Source of the DNA: Mycobacterium barrassiae
GTDB lineage: Bacteria > Actinomycetota > Actinomycetes > Mycobacteriales > Mycobacteriaceae
NCBI RefSeq assembly: GCF_025822765.1
Contig: NZ_JACKUK010000034.1
Span: forward strand, 1 to 64,000
Length of the DNA: 64,000 bases
Reading direction: 5' to 3'
In this document: positions 56,751 through 64,000 of the stretch, piece after piece
Layout of the letters: each line of letters opens with the position of its first letter
Numbering within the stretch: position 1 is the first letter of the stretch
Translations under genes and position numbers: made by a program
Notes under the pieces: model-generated
What the model saw: the letters and a program-made list of their open reading frames with translations, nothing else
Told to the model about the DNA's origin: nothing
Database searches by the model: none

Positions 56751-57917
56751 ATGGACTTCTTCGGGCTCGACGACGACGAACGCGTGATCGCCGAGACGGC
56801 GGCGGCGTTCGCCGAGAAGCGGCTCGCGCCATACGCATTGGAGTGGGACGAAACCCACCACTTCCCCATCGACGTATTGCGCGAGGCCGCTGAGCTCGGG
56901 ATGGCCGCGATCTACTGCCGGGAGGACGTCGGCGGCAGCGAGCTGCGCCGGCTGGACGCCGTGCGGATCTTCGAGCAGCTGGCGATGGCCGATCCGACGA
57001 TCGCGTCGTTCCTGTCGATTCACAACATGTGCGCGTGGATGGTCGACACGTATGGCACCCAGGAGCAGCGCAAGTCGTGGTTGCCACGGCTGGCGTCGAT
57101 GGAGGCCATCGCGAGTTACTGCCTGACCGAGCCGGGCGCCGGATCGGATGCCGCGGCGTTGCGCACCAAGGCGGTCCGCAGCGGAAGCGACTATGTGCTC
57201 GACGGCGTCAAGCAGTTCATCTCGGGTGCGGGATCGTCGGACGTGTACGTGGTGATGGCGCGTACGGGGGAAGACGGTCCGCGTGGGATCTCGGCGTTCG
57301 TCGTCGAAAAGGACATGCCGGGTCTGAGTTTCGGCGCACAGGAAGTGAAGATGGGCTGGAATGCCCAACCCACCGCGCAGGTGATCTTCGAGGGTGTCCG
57401 GGTTCCGGCCGACGCGATGCTGGGCGGTGCCGAGGGTGAGGGTGGCGGCTTCGGTATCGCGATGAACGGTCTCAACGGCGGTCGCATCAACATCGCCGCA
57501 TGCTCGCTGGGCGGTGCGCAGGCCGCGCACGACAAGGCGCGCAGCTACGTGGCGGACCGGCAGGCGTTCGGCGGTTCGCTGATCGACGAGCCGACGATCA
57601 GGTTCACGCTCGCGGACATGGCGACGGCGCTGCAGGCGTCACGAATGCTGTTGTGGCGCGCGGCATCCGCGCTGGACGAGAACCATCCGGAGAAGGTCGA
57701 GCTGTGCGCGATGGCCAAGCGTTACGTCACCGACGCCTGCTTCGACGTGGCGGATCAGGCGCTGCAGCTGCACGGCGGATACGGCTATCTGCGCGAGTAC
57801 GGCCTGGAGAAGATCGTCCGGGATCTGCGGGTGCACCGAATCCTCGAGGGCACCAACGAAATCATGCGTGTGGTCATCGGTCGGGCTGAGGCGGCCCGGG
57901 CCCGCGCGTCGGCGTAA
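56751..57917 (+). CDS. Acyl-CoA dehydrogenase (probable isobutyryl-CoA dehydrogenase, FadE9-like)
   Basis: The 388-residue flavoprotein has SYCLTEPGAGSDAAALRTKA (FAD/substrate loop), the catalytic-Glu region near the C-terminus (YGLEKIVRDLRVHRILEGTNEI) and full-length ACAD layout. Between mmsA and mmsB it most likely oxidises isobutyryl-CoA to methacrylyl-CoA in valine breakdown, as Rv0752c/FadE9 is assumed to do. It starts 11 bp after mmsA. Confidence 0.92.
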   Translation: MDFFGLDDDERVIAETAAAFAEKRLAPYALEWDETHHFPIDVLREAAELGMAAIYCREDVGGSELRRLDAVRIFEQLAMADPTIASFLSIHNMCAWMVDTYGTQEQRKSWLPRLASMEAIASYCLTEPGAGSDAAALRTKAVRSGSDYVLDGVKQFISGAGSSDVYVVMARTGEDGPRGISAFVVEKDMPGLSFGAQEVKMGWNAQPTAQVIFEGVRVPADAMLGGAEGEGGGFGIAMNGLNGGRINIAACSLGGAQAAHDKARSYVADRQAFGGSLIDEPTIRFTLADMATALQASRMLLWRAASALDENHPEKVELCAMAKRYVTDACFDVADQALQLHGGYGYLREYGLEKIVRDLRVHRILEGTNEIMRVVIGRAEAARARASA

Positions 57918-57927
57918 GGGAGAGCAC

Positions 57928-58803
57928 ATGAGCACGGTCGCGTTCTTGGGGTTGGGCCACATGGGTGGGCCGATGGCGGCGAATCTCGTCGCGGCGGGCC
58001 ACACCGTGCGGGGCTTCGACCCCGTCGCCGCGCTCAAGGAGGAGGCCGTGGAGAAGGGTGCACAGGTCTTCGACAGTGGCGCCGAAGCGGTTTCGGGCGC
58101 CGAGGTCGTCATCACCTCTCTGCCCAACGGCGGCGTCGTGAAGGCCGTGTATGCCGAGGCACTGCCCGCGGCCGCGAAGGGGACGCTGTTCATCGACACC
58201 TCCACGATCTCGGTCGACGACGCACGCGCGATTCACGCGCAGGCGCTCGAGCAGGGCCACGCCCAGCTTGACGCACCGGTCTCCGGTGGGGTGAAGGGTG
58301 CGGTCGCGGGCACGCTGGCGTTCATGGTCGGCGGCGAAGCCGACGCGGTGGAGCGCGCGCGACCCATCCTGGAACCGCTGGCGGGCAAGATCATTCACTG
58401 CGGCGATTCCGGCACCGGGCAGGCCGCCAAACTGTGCAACAACATGGTTCTGGCGGTGCAGCAGATCGTCGCGGGCGAGGCGTTCGTGCTGGCTGAGAAG
58501 CTCGGCCTGTCCGCACAGTCGCTGTTCGACGTGATCACGGGCGCCACGGGTAACTGCTGGGCGATTCACACCAACTGCCCTGTGCCCGGCCCGGTTCCGA
58601 CGTCGCCGGCCAACAACGATTTCAAGCCGGGCTTCGCGACGGCGTTGATGAACAAGGACATCAGCCTCGCGATGGACGCGGTGAAGTCGACCGGTGCGTC
58701 CGCACCGCTTGGCTCTCATGCCGCGGAGATCTACGCGAAGTTCAACGAAGACAACGCCGACAAGGACTTCAGCGCGGTCATCGAACTGATCCGCAAGGGC
58801 TAG
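57928..58803 (+). CDS. mmsB: 3-hydroxyisobutyrate dehydrogenase
   Basis: The 291-residue enzyme starts at ATG 57928 behind GGGAGAG. The Rossmann motif is FLGLGHMGGPMAANLV. The substrate motif is DAPVSGGVKGAVAGTL. The catalytic Lys lies in GTGQAAKLCNNMVL. It oxidises 3-hydroxyisobutyrate to methylmalonate semialdehyde for MmsA. Its stop shares a CTAG with the convergent esterase gene. Confidence 0.96.
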   Translation: MSTVAFLGLGHMGGPMAANLVAAGHTVRGFDPVAALKEEAVEKGAQVFDSGAEAVSGAEVVITSLPNGGVVKAVYAEALPAAAKGTLFIDTSTISVDDARAIHAQALEQGHAQLDAPVSGGVKGAVAGTLAFMVGGEADAVERARPILEPLAGKIIHCGDSGTGQAAKLCNNMVLAVQQIVAGEAFVLAEKLGLSAQSLFDVITGATGNCWAIHTNCPVPGPVPTSPANNDFKPGFATALMNKDISLAMDAVKSTGASAPLGSHAAEIYAKFNEDNADKDFSAVIELIRKG

Positions 58804-60029
58804 TGCTGGGGTCGGCACCCCAGCGCGTCGCGGAACAACGCCTGGCGCAACGCGAGCTCTCTGGGGTCGCTGAAGGCGTGGTAGCCAAGCTTGTTCATCA
58901 CGTAGCCGTATCCGATACCGGTGTCCGGGTCGGCGAACCCGAACGAGCCACCCAGGCCGGGCCATCCGTAAGCCCGGTCCGTGGAACCGAATACGAACTT
59001 CGACGTGGGCTTGCCGAAGCCCAGTGAGAACGACGAGTCCAGGTACATGATCCTGTCGCGCGAGCCACGGGTGGAGGCGACGGCGGGGCCTTCCAACGCG
59101 TCGCGGACGGATTGGCTCAGGCCCAGCTTCGTATCGCCGGTGGCCGCGCTCGAGTAAAGGTTGGCGATCGACCTGGCAGTGCCGGTCCCGTTGACCGACG
59201 GTATCTCCGGAATGCGCAACTCATCGCGGTTGAAGTCGCCCGCCTCCTTGATTCCCATCGCCACCAGGAACGCTCGTGCGGTCAGACTCCTCGGGTTGAA
59301 CAGCCCCGCCACGAACAACGGCGGCATCGTGTGAAGGTGCAGCAGCATTTCGCGTCGGGTGACTGGCTCCAGAAGGGCCACCCGACTCCGGTCGACCGAC
59401 TCCGGCAGGCCGATGTAGAAATGCAGGTCGAGCGGTCCGGCGATCTCCTCGGCGAAGAACCGGCCTATTGTGCGGCCCTGTGGATCCACCTTCCGGATGA
59501 GCACGGACTGATACCACCCGAGCGTCACCGCGTGATAGCCGAATCTGGTCCCCGGCTCCCACGCGGGGACCTGCGCCTCGATCCTTGCCGCCAGCGTGTC
59601 CGGGTCGGCGATGTCGGCAAGCGTCAGTGGCGGCGTGATCGCAACGAGTCCGGCCTGGTGGCTCAGCAGCTGACGGACGGTGATCGCGCCCTTCCCGCCC
59701 TGCGCGAACTCCGGCCAGTAGTCGGCGACCTTGGCGTCGTAGTCGAGTAGGCCACGGGAGGCGGCGACCGCTACGGCAAGTGACGCAATGCCTTTCGTGG
59801 TCGAGAACACATTGACGATGGTGTCTTTCTCCCACGGCGTGTGGGTGTGCCCGTTGCGGTATCCACCCCAGAGGTCGACGACCTTGCGGCCGTCCCGATA
59901 CACCGCGATCGCCGCACCGATCTCCTGACCGCTGCTGAAATTGCGACGGAAGGCATCGGCGACCTGTCCATAACCTGTGTCGACCTCACCGCCGATGAGA
60001 TCGGTTGAGGCATGGGGCCGTTGGACCAT
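58800..60029 (-). CDS. Beta-lactamase-fold esterase (class VIII type), copy A
   Basis: The 409-residue cytosolic-looking protein has nucleophile S76 and K79 in FSTTKG and the Tyr motif FGYHAVTLGWY. The C-terminal part is VFGSTDRAYGWPGLGGSFGF. This is the family VIII carboxylesterase / EstB pattern, related to class C beta-lactamases and DD-peptidases. In mycobacteria such proteins are usually lipolytic esterases. It is a paralogue of the gene 13 bp upstream. It converges on mmsB with a 4-bp overlap. Confidence 0.9.
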   Translation of the reverse strand: MVQRPHASTDLIGGEVDTGYGQVADAFRRNFSSGQEIGAAIAVYRDGRKVVDLWGGYRNGHTHTPWEKDTIVNVFSTTKGIASLAVAVAASRGLLDYDAKVADYWPEFAQGGKGAITVRQLLSHQAGLVAITPPLTLADIADPDTLAARIEAQVPAWEPGTRFGYHAVTLGWYQSVLIRKVDPQGRTIGRFFAEEIAGPLDLHFYIGLPESVDRSRVALLEPVTRREMLLHLHTMPPLFVAGLFNPRSLTARAFLVAMGIKEAGDFNRDELRIPEIPSVNGTGTARSIANLYSSAATGDTKLGLSQSVRDALEGPAVASTRGSRDRIMYLDSSFSLGFGKPTSKFVFGSTDRAYGWPGLGGSFGFADPDTGIGYGYVMNKLGYHAFSDPRELALRQALFRDALGCRPQH

Positions 60030-60042
60030 GGCGTGCCCTTTC

Positions 60043-61281
60043 TCAGGATTGGGGCCGAGTCCCCAGGATGTCGCGGAACAGCGCCTGGCGCAGGCGTAAT
60101 CCTCGGGGATCGCTGATCAAATGGAACCCGAGCTTGTTCATCACATAGGCGAACCCGACGCCGGTGTCCGGATCGGCGAACCCGACCGAACCGCCCGCAC
60201 CTGGCGCTCCGAACGCCCGCTCCGACGAGCCGATCACGTACTTCGGATTGTTGGGGATGGGCCTGCCGAAGCCGAGTGAGAACGACGTGTTCACATGCAA
60301 AACCTTGTCGCGCAACCCTTTCGTCGGATGCACCGGCGGAGCCGTCAACGCATTGAAGACCTGCGCCGTCAGCCCGATCTCGGATCCGCCGATGGCCGCA
60401 TCGCCGTAGAGCCTGGCCACGGATTCGGCGGTGCCGGTTCCGTTGGCGGCGGGGATCTCGACGACGCGGACGTCCTCGCGATTGAAGGTCGAAAGGCCGG
60501 TGGCCCCTTCGAACGCGACACCCGCTTGCGCGGTCAACGTCGTCGGGACGAACAGGGCGGCCGCAAGACGGGGCGGCAGCACGTGCAGATTTAGCAGGGT
60601 GGCAAGCTGGGAGGGCACGTGCAGATGCGCCACCCGGTCGCGGTCGATGCTGGCCGGCAATCCGATGTGGAAGTCCAGTCCGAGCGGGCCTGCGATCTCG
60701 TCGGCGAAATATCGGCCGAGGGTGCGCCGCTGTGGGTCGACATGCCGGATGAGCTCGGAGGCGTACCAGCCGAGCGTCACACCGTGGTAGCCGTGCCGGG
60801 TGCCCGGCGACCACGCGGGGACCTGCGCCGCCAATCGCCGCGACAGTTTCTCGGGCGCGGCGATGTCGGCAAGGGTCAGCAGCGGCTTGATCACCGGCAG
60901 CCCGGCCTGGTGGCCAAGCAGCTGCCGAACCGTCACGGCCTCCTTGCCGCCCTGCGCGAATTCGGGCCAGTACTCGGCCACTCTGGCGTCGTAGTCCAAC
61001 AGCCCACGGGAGACAGCCAGCGCGACGGTCAGTGCCGCAACACCTTTCGTGGTCGAGAACGTGTTGACCAGGGTGTCCTTCGTCCACGGGGCCCGAGTGC
61101 TCCCGTTGCGGAATCCGCCCCAGAGATCGACGACCTTGCGCCCGTCGCGGTAGACCGCGACCGCAGCCCCCACCTCCGCACCGCTGGACAGGTTGAGCCG
61201 GAATGCGTCGGCGACCTTCCCGTAGCCCTCATCGACGTCACCGCACACGGCCTCGCGTGAGAAGCTGATTCTCGAAGCCAT
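60043..61281 (-). CDS. Beta-lactamase-fold esterase (class VIII type), copy B
   Basis: The 412-residue paralogue of copy A has the same catalytic positions, S76 and K79 in FSTTKG, and HGYHGVTLGWY. It is collinear over the full length, so the pair is a tandem duplication. It is upstream of copy A on the same strand, probably in one transcript. Confidence 0.9.
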   Translation of the reverse strand: MASRISFSREAVCGDVDEGYGKVADAFRLNLSSGAEVGAAVAVYRDGRKVVDLWGGFRNGSTRAPWTKDTLVNTFSTTKGVAALTVALAVSRGLLDYDARVAEYWPEFAQGGKEAVTVRQLLGHQAGLPVIKPLLTLADIAAPEKLSRRLAAQVPAWSPGTRHGYHGVTLGWYASELIRHVDPQRRTLGRYFADEIAGPLGLDFHIGLPASIDRDRVAHLHVPSQLATLLNLHVLPPRLAAALFVPTTLTAQAGVAFEGATGLSTFNREDVRVVEIPAANGTGTAESVARLYGDAAIGGSEIGLTAQVFNALTAPPVHPTKGLRDKVLHVNTSFSLGFGRPIPNNPKYVIGSSERAFGAPGAGGSVGFADPDTGVGFAYVMNKLGFHLISDPRGLRLRQALFRDILGTRPQS

Positions 61282-61378
61282 GACCTAGTTCACCGCCTAC
61301 GCGGCGGACTCAGCCAACGACACACCGCCGTGCGCACGAATTTTATCTGCGCAGACGCTGCTGAAGAAGAAATTCCGG

Positions 61379-62182
61379 CTAAGCGGCGGACGGCTTGCGC
61401 CTCGCCCACCAACGACCATGCATCAGTTGGCAATCGGCGACCCGCAGCGGCGTGTTGCCACCGAAGTCGGGACGCACGGCCACGGCCGCCGGGATGTCCG
61501 GGGCGCCCTCACCGGTGATGACGACGGTCGCGAGCCCGGCCCCGGTGGCCGCGCGCAGACCGGAGGCCGATCCGCTGATCGCGAGCGCGTTCTCCGCGGT
61601 GATCCCCAGCTCGCCGAGAGCGTAGCGATGAGCCTCCGGATTGGGCATCATCTGCTTGACGTCCTCGGCGGTCACCACCGTCTCGACGATTCCCTCGCCG
61701 ACGAGCTGTCGCACCAGCGGCTCCGCCCAGCTCCGATGGCCACTCGTCACGACGGCCACCTGCAGACCGGCCGCAAACGTGTCCACCACGAAGTCGGCGA
61801 GGCCGGGACGCGGGGCGAGATCGCGCTCCAGGATCAGCTCGTCGAACAACATGGTCTTGGTCGTGTAGATGTCGTCGGCCAGCAGCTTGGTCAGTACATC
61901 GGACTCGGTCGCCACGCCGCGCTTGCGCAGTTCGGCGGCGACGCGCTGGCGCTCGTCGGTGAGCGCGAGCAGCTGCCGGTAGCGCGTCACGGACCAGCTC
62001 AGGTCGAGTCCATGGGCCGCAAACGCGGCGTTGTACGCCTCCCGGTGACCGTCGCATTCGATGTCCGTCAAAGCATCGAGGTCGAAGATCACCGCCCGAA
62101 GCGGACATCGGGCTCCGGCGGGCGAGGCGGAATCCCACCAGAAGCGGCCGGCGCGCCAAGTCGTCTCATGCGTTGTCGGCAT
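61379..62182 (-). CDS. HAD-superfamily hydrolase
   Basis: The 267-residue protein starts at ATG 62182 (MPTTHETTWRAGRF). Motif I reads VIFDLDALTD, with Ala-Leu where phosphatases usually have Gly-Thr after DxD. Motif II is AVVTSGHRS. It has a helical cap (residues about 50-125) and DVKQMMPNPEAH in place of the usual K-P motif III. The fold is phosphoglycolate-phosphatase/beta-phosphoglucomutase-like. The substrate is unknown. It is divergent from the two-component genes. Confidence 0.85.
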   Translation of the reverse strand: MPTTHETTWRAGRFWWDSASPAGARCPLRAVIFDLDALTDIECDGHREAYNAAFAAHGLDLSWSVTRYRQLLALTDERQRVAAELRKRGVATESDVLTKLLADDIYTTKTMLFDELILERDLAPRPGLADFVVDTFAAGLQVAVVTSGHRSWAEPLVRQLVGEGIVETVVTAEDVKQMMPNPEAHRYALGELGITAENALAISGSASGLRAATGAGLATVVITGEGAPDIPAAVAVRPDFGGNTPLRVADCQLMHGRWWARRKPSAA

Positions 62183-62217
62183 GCAGCTAGGGTGGCCCAC
62201 ATCACAGTCTGCTACCT

Positions 62218-62231
62218 CCCCCATTTGGGGG
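62218..62231. promoter_or_regulatory. Short inverted repeat in the HAD / response-regulator divergent region
   Basis: CCCCC-ATTT-GGGGG lies 59 bp ahead of the regulator start. It is possibly an operator or part of the leader; there is no other evidence. Confidence 0.3.
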
Positions 62232-62289
62232 ATCGGCGATGCCAACTTCTCCTACCCGCGTAAAACACCAGGTCATTAAGGTGGTGAAC

Positions 62290-62952
62290 ATGACGTCCGG
62301 CACTCCGGTGCGGCTTGTACTGGTCGACGATCACGAGATGGTCATCGAAGGTCTCAAAGCCATGCTCGCCGCCTTCCGCGACCGCGTAGAGGTGGTCGGG
62401 CAGGCGATCGGGGCCGAACGGGCGGTCAGCGTCGTCGACGAACTCGACCCCGACATCGTGCTGTCAGACGTGCGCATGCACGGCTCGAGCGGCCTGGACC
62501 TGTGCATGGAACTTCGCGAACGCAATCCCGAGCGCAAGGTCGTGATGCTGTCGGTCTACGACGACGAGCAGTACCTCTTCCAGGCCCTGCGTGTCGGCGC
62601 GTCCGGATACCTGCTGAAGAGCATCAGCAGCGACGAACTCGTCCGGCAGCTCGAGTTCGTCCATCGCGGGGAAACCGCGATCGACCCGAGCATGGCGGCC
62701 AGAGCGGTCGATACCGCGGCGCGGATGCAGCGCGACGAGTTCTGGCCGGGAGCGCGGCAGGGGTTGACGCAGCGCGAGAGCGAGATCCTGTCGTATGTGG
62801 TGAACGGGCTGTCCAACCGGGCCATCGCAGGCAAGCTGGTGATCGGCGAAGAAACCGTCAAGACGCACCTGAGTTCCATCTACCGCAAGCTCGGAGTCAC
62901 CGATCGCACGGGCGCGGTGGCCACGGCGCTGCGGGAGGGCATCTACCAATGA
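62290..62952 (+). CDS. NarL/LuxR-family response regulator
   Basis: The 220-residue protein starts at ATG 62290 behind AAGGTGG. The receiver has VDDHEM, phospho-Asp in VLSDVRM and Lys in YLLKS. The C-terminal LuxR helix-turn-helix is LTQRESEILSYVVNGLSNRA, followed by GEETVKTHLSSIYRKLGV. It overlaps the kinase gene (ATGA), so it is the cognate partner. Confidence 0.94.
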   Translation: MTSGTPVRLVLVDDHEMVIEGLKAMLAAFRDRVEVVGQAIGAERAVSVVDELDPDIVLSDVRMHGSSGLDLCMELRERNPERKVVMLSVYDDEQYLFQALRVGASGYLLKSISSDELVRQLEFVHRGETAIDPSMAARAVDTAARMQRDEFWPGARQGLTQRESEILSYVVNGLSNRAIAGKLVIGEETVKTHLSSIYRKLGVTDRTGAVATALREGIYQ

Positions 62953-64000
62953 CATGGCCGCCCCGGCCGCCCAACGCGGTCCACGACCTCGTCGACGCCG
63001 ACCGCGAACTCGCCCTGCTGCGCGAGTTGATCCAGGCGGCGTCCTCGGGACCCGGCGTCGAACCGCTGGCCGCCGCGGCGGCACGAATGATCACCGCCGC
63101 CACCGCCAGCGACGTCTGCTTCGTCCACGTCCTCGACGACAGCGACCGGTCCCTGACGCTCGCGGGCGCCACCCCGCCGTTCGACGCCGAGATCGGCAAG
63201 ATCCGATTGCCGTTGGGCCAGGGCATTTCCGGATGGGTCGCCAGCCACCGCGAGCCCGTCATCATCACCGAGGACAAGGAGAGCGACCCCCGCTATATGC
63301 CGTTCCAGTCGCTGCGCGGCCGCGACTTCACGTCGATGGTGTCGGTGCCCATGGAGACCGACCCCGGCGGGCTGGTCGGGGTGCTCAACGTGCACACCGT
63401 CGAGCGCCGCGAGTTCACCGCGCGTGACGTCGAGCTTCTGTTGGTGATCGGCAGGCTGATCGCAGGCGCGCTGCATCAGGCCCGGCTGCACCGCCAGCTG
63501 GTGGCCCGCGAGCGGGCACACGAGAACTTCGTCGAGCAGGTGATCGAGGCGCAGGAGATCGAGCGGCGACGGCTGGCGGGCGATATTCACGACGGAATCT
63601 CGCAGCGCCTGATCACCCTGTCGTACCGGCTCGACGCGGCCAGCCGCTCGGTGTCCGACGATCCGACCGCGGCCGCCGAACAGCTGGGTAAGGCACGCGA
63701 ACTGGTCGATCTGACGTTGCAGGAGGCCCGAGCCGCGATCAGCGGGCTACGGCCGCCGGTGCTCGACGACCTCGGCCTTGCGGGTGGGCTGGCCAGCCTG
63801 GCGCGTTCCATCCCGCAGATCGGCATCGAGGTCGATCTGGTGGAGGCGCGCCTGCCCGACCACGTCGAGCTCGCGATGTACCGGATCGCGCAGGAATGCC
63901 TGCAGAACGTCGTCAAGCACGCGAAGGCCACGTCCGCGCGGCTCACGTTCGCCGTCGATGCGACGGACACCGGGAGCGTCGCACGCCTCGAAATCATCGA
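62949..64000 (+). CDS. GAF-domain histidine kinase (partial, cut by window end)
   Basis: At least 350 residues are visible, from ATG 62949 overlapping the regulator stop. A GAF domain occupies about residues 38-180 (PLGQGISGWVASHREPVII). The HisKA_3 dimerisation domain has the phospho-His in RRRLAGDIHDGISQRL. The N box of the ATPase domain is AQECLQNVVKHAKA, just before the window edge. It is a soluble NarX/DevS-like kinase; the GAF ligand is unknown. Confidence 0.93.
   Translation, partial: MTWPPRPPNAVHDLVDADRELALLRELIQAASSGPGVEPLAAAAARMITAATASDVCFVHVLDDSDRSLTLAGATPPFDAEIGKIRLPLGQGISGWVASHREPVIITEDKESDPRYMPFQSLRGRDFTSMVSVPMETDPGGLVGVLNVHTVERREFTARDVELLLVIGRLIAGALHQARLHRQLVARERAHENFVEQVIEAQEIERRRLAGDIHDGISQRLITLSYRLDAASRSVSDDPTAAAEQLGKARELVDLTLQEARAAISGLRPPVLDDLGLAGGLASLARSIPQIGIEVDLVEARLPDHVELAMYRIAQECLQNVVKHAKATSARLTFAVDATDTGSVARLEII

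Noticed and set aside
55201-57087. A 628-codon minus-strand open frame antisense to mmsA and the acyl-CoA dehydrogenase gene
   Set aside because: The forward genes are clear, full-length enzymes; the antisense frame is an artefact of GC-rich codon bias, with Arg/Ala/Val-rich random composition.

Overview
The window is chromosomal DNA of a fast-growing mycobacterium (Mycolicibacterium-like). The evidence is gene content and order: groES-groEL1 with a His-rich GroEL1 tail, the tsaE-tsaB-rimI-tsaD block, glmS, glmM, rpsI-rplM, an ESX-4 type VII secretion locus, tandem cutinases, truA-rplQ-rpoA-rpsD-rpsK-rpsM-rpmJ-infA, then F420-dependent oxidoreductases and rmlBC. This follows the M. tuberculosis Rv3417c-Rv3465 neighbourhood, with accessory genes inserted and no loss of the conserved backbone. 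Coding DNA is GC-rich, GTG and TTG starts are common, and 4-base start/stop overlaps are frequent.

Bases 1-5470 are accessory DNA on the 3' side of groEL1. They hold the tail of an IS110-like transposase that abuts a 5'-truncated DUF4396 membrane gene, a Cys-rich DUF1326 gene behind two CsoR-like (copper) operators, a small secreted protein, and a frameshifted HNH nuclease remnant. They also hold a two-gene module of a Ser/Thr protein kinase and a proteasome/HslV-like Thr hydrolase. In the hydrolase, starting at an internal GTG places Thr1, Asp17, Lys33 and Gly47 exactly as in proteasome beta subunits. This pair is the strongest candidate here for an undescribed system.

Bases 5519-18765 are a leftward block: glmS, a hydrolase, nnr, gadB, alr, a hydrolase, tsaE, tsaB, rimI, tsaD and a SnoaL-like gene, followed by groES-groEL1 under a CIRCE element. 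Bases 18821-27775 hold a degenerate hydrolase, an F420-type oxidoreductase behind a palindrome, a DEAD-box helicase, two accessory genes (an HhH/endonuclease-III-like protein and an INSIG-like six-helix membrane protein), a pair resembling Rv3440c/Rv3439c, glmM and a secreted protein.

Bases 28125-39390 carry rpsI-rplM and ESX-4 (esxT, esxU, the Rv3446c-like gene, eccC4, eccD4, mycP4, eccB4). After this come a CGNR regulator divergent from an EamA transporter, three tandem cutinases, and the leftward ribosomal/rpoA operon ending at 43374. Bases 48353-51609 encode a signalling pair: a receiver domain fused to a thioredoxin-reductase-like flavoprotein, and a cyclic-nucleotide-domain histidine kinase. 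Then follow two tandem F420-type oxidoreductases, rmlB-rmlC, a valine-catabolism operon (mmsA, acyl-CoA dehydrogenase, mmsB), two tandem beta-lactamase-fold esterases, a HAD hydrolase, and a NarL-type response regulator with its GAF histidine kinase, which is cut by the window end. No tRNA, rRNA or CRISPR array was seen.
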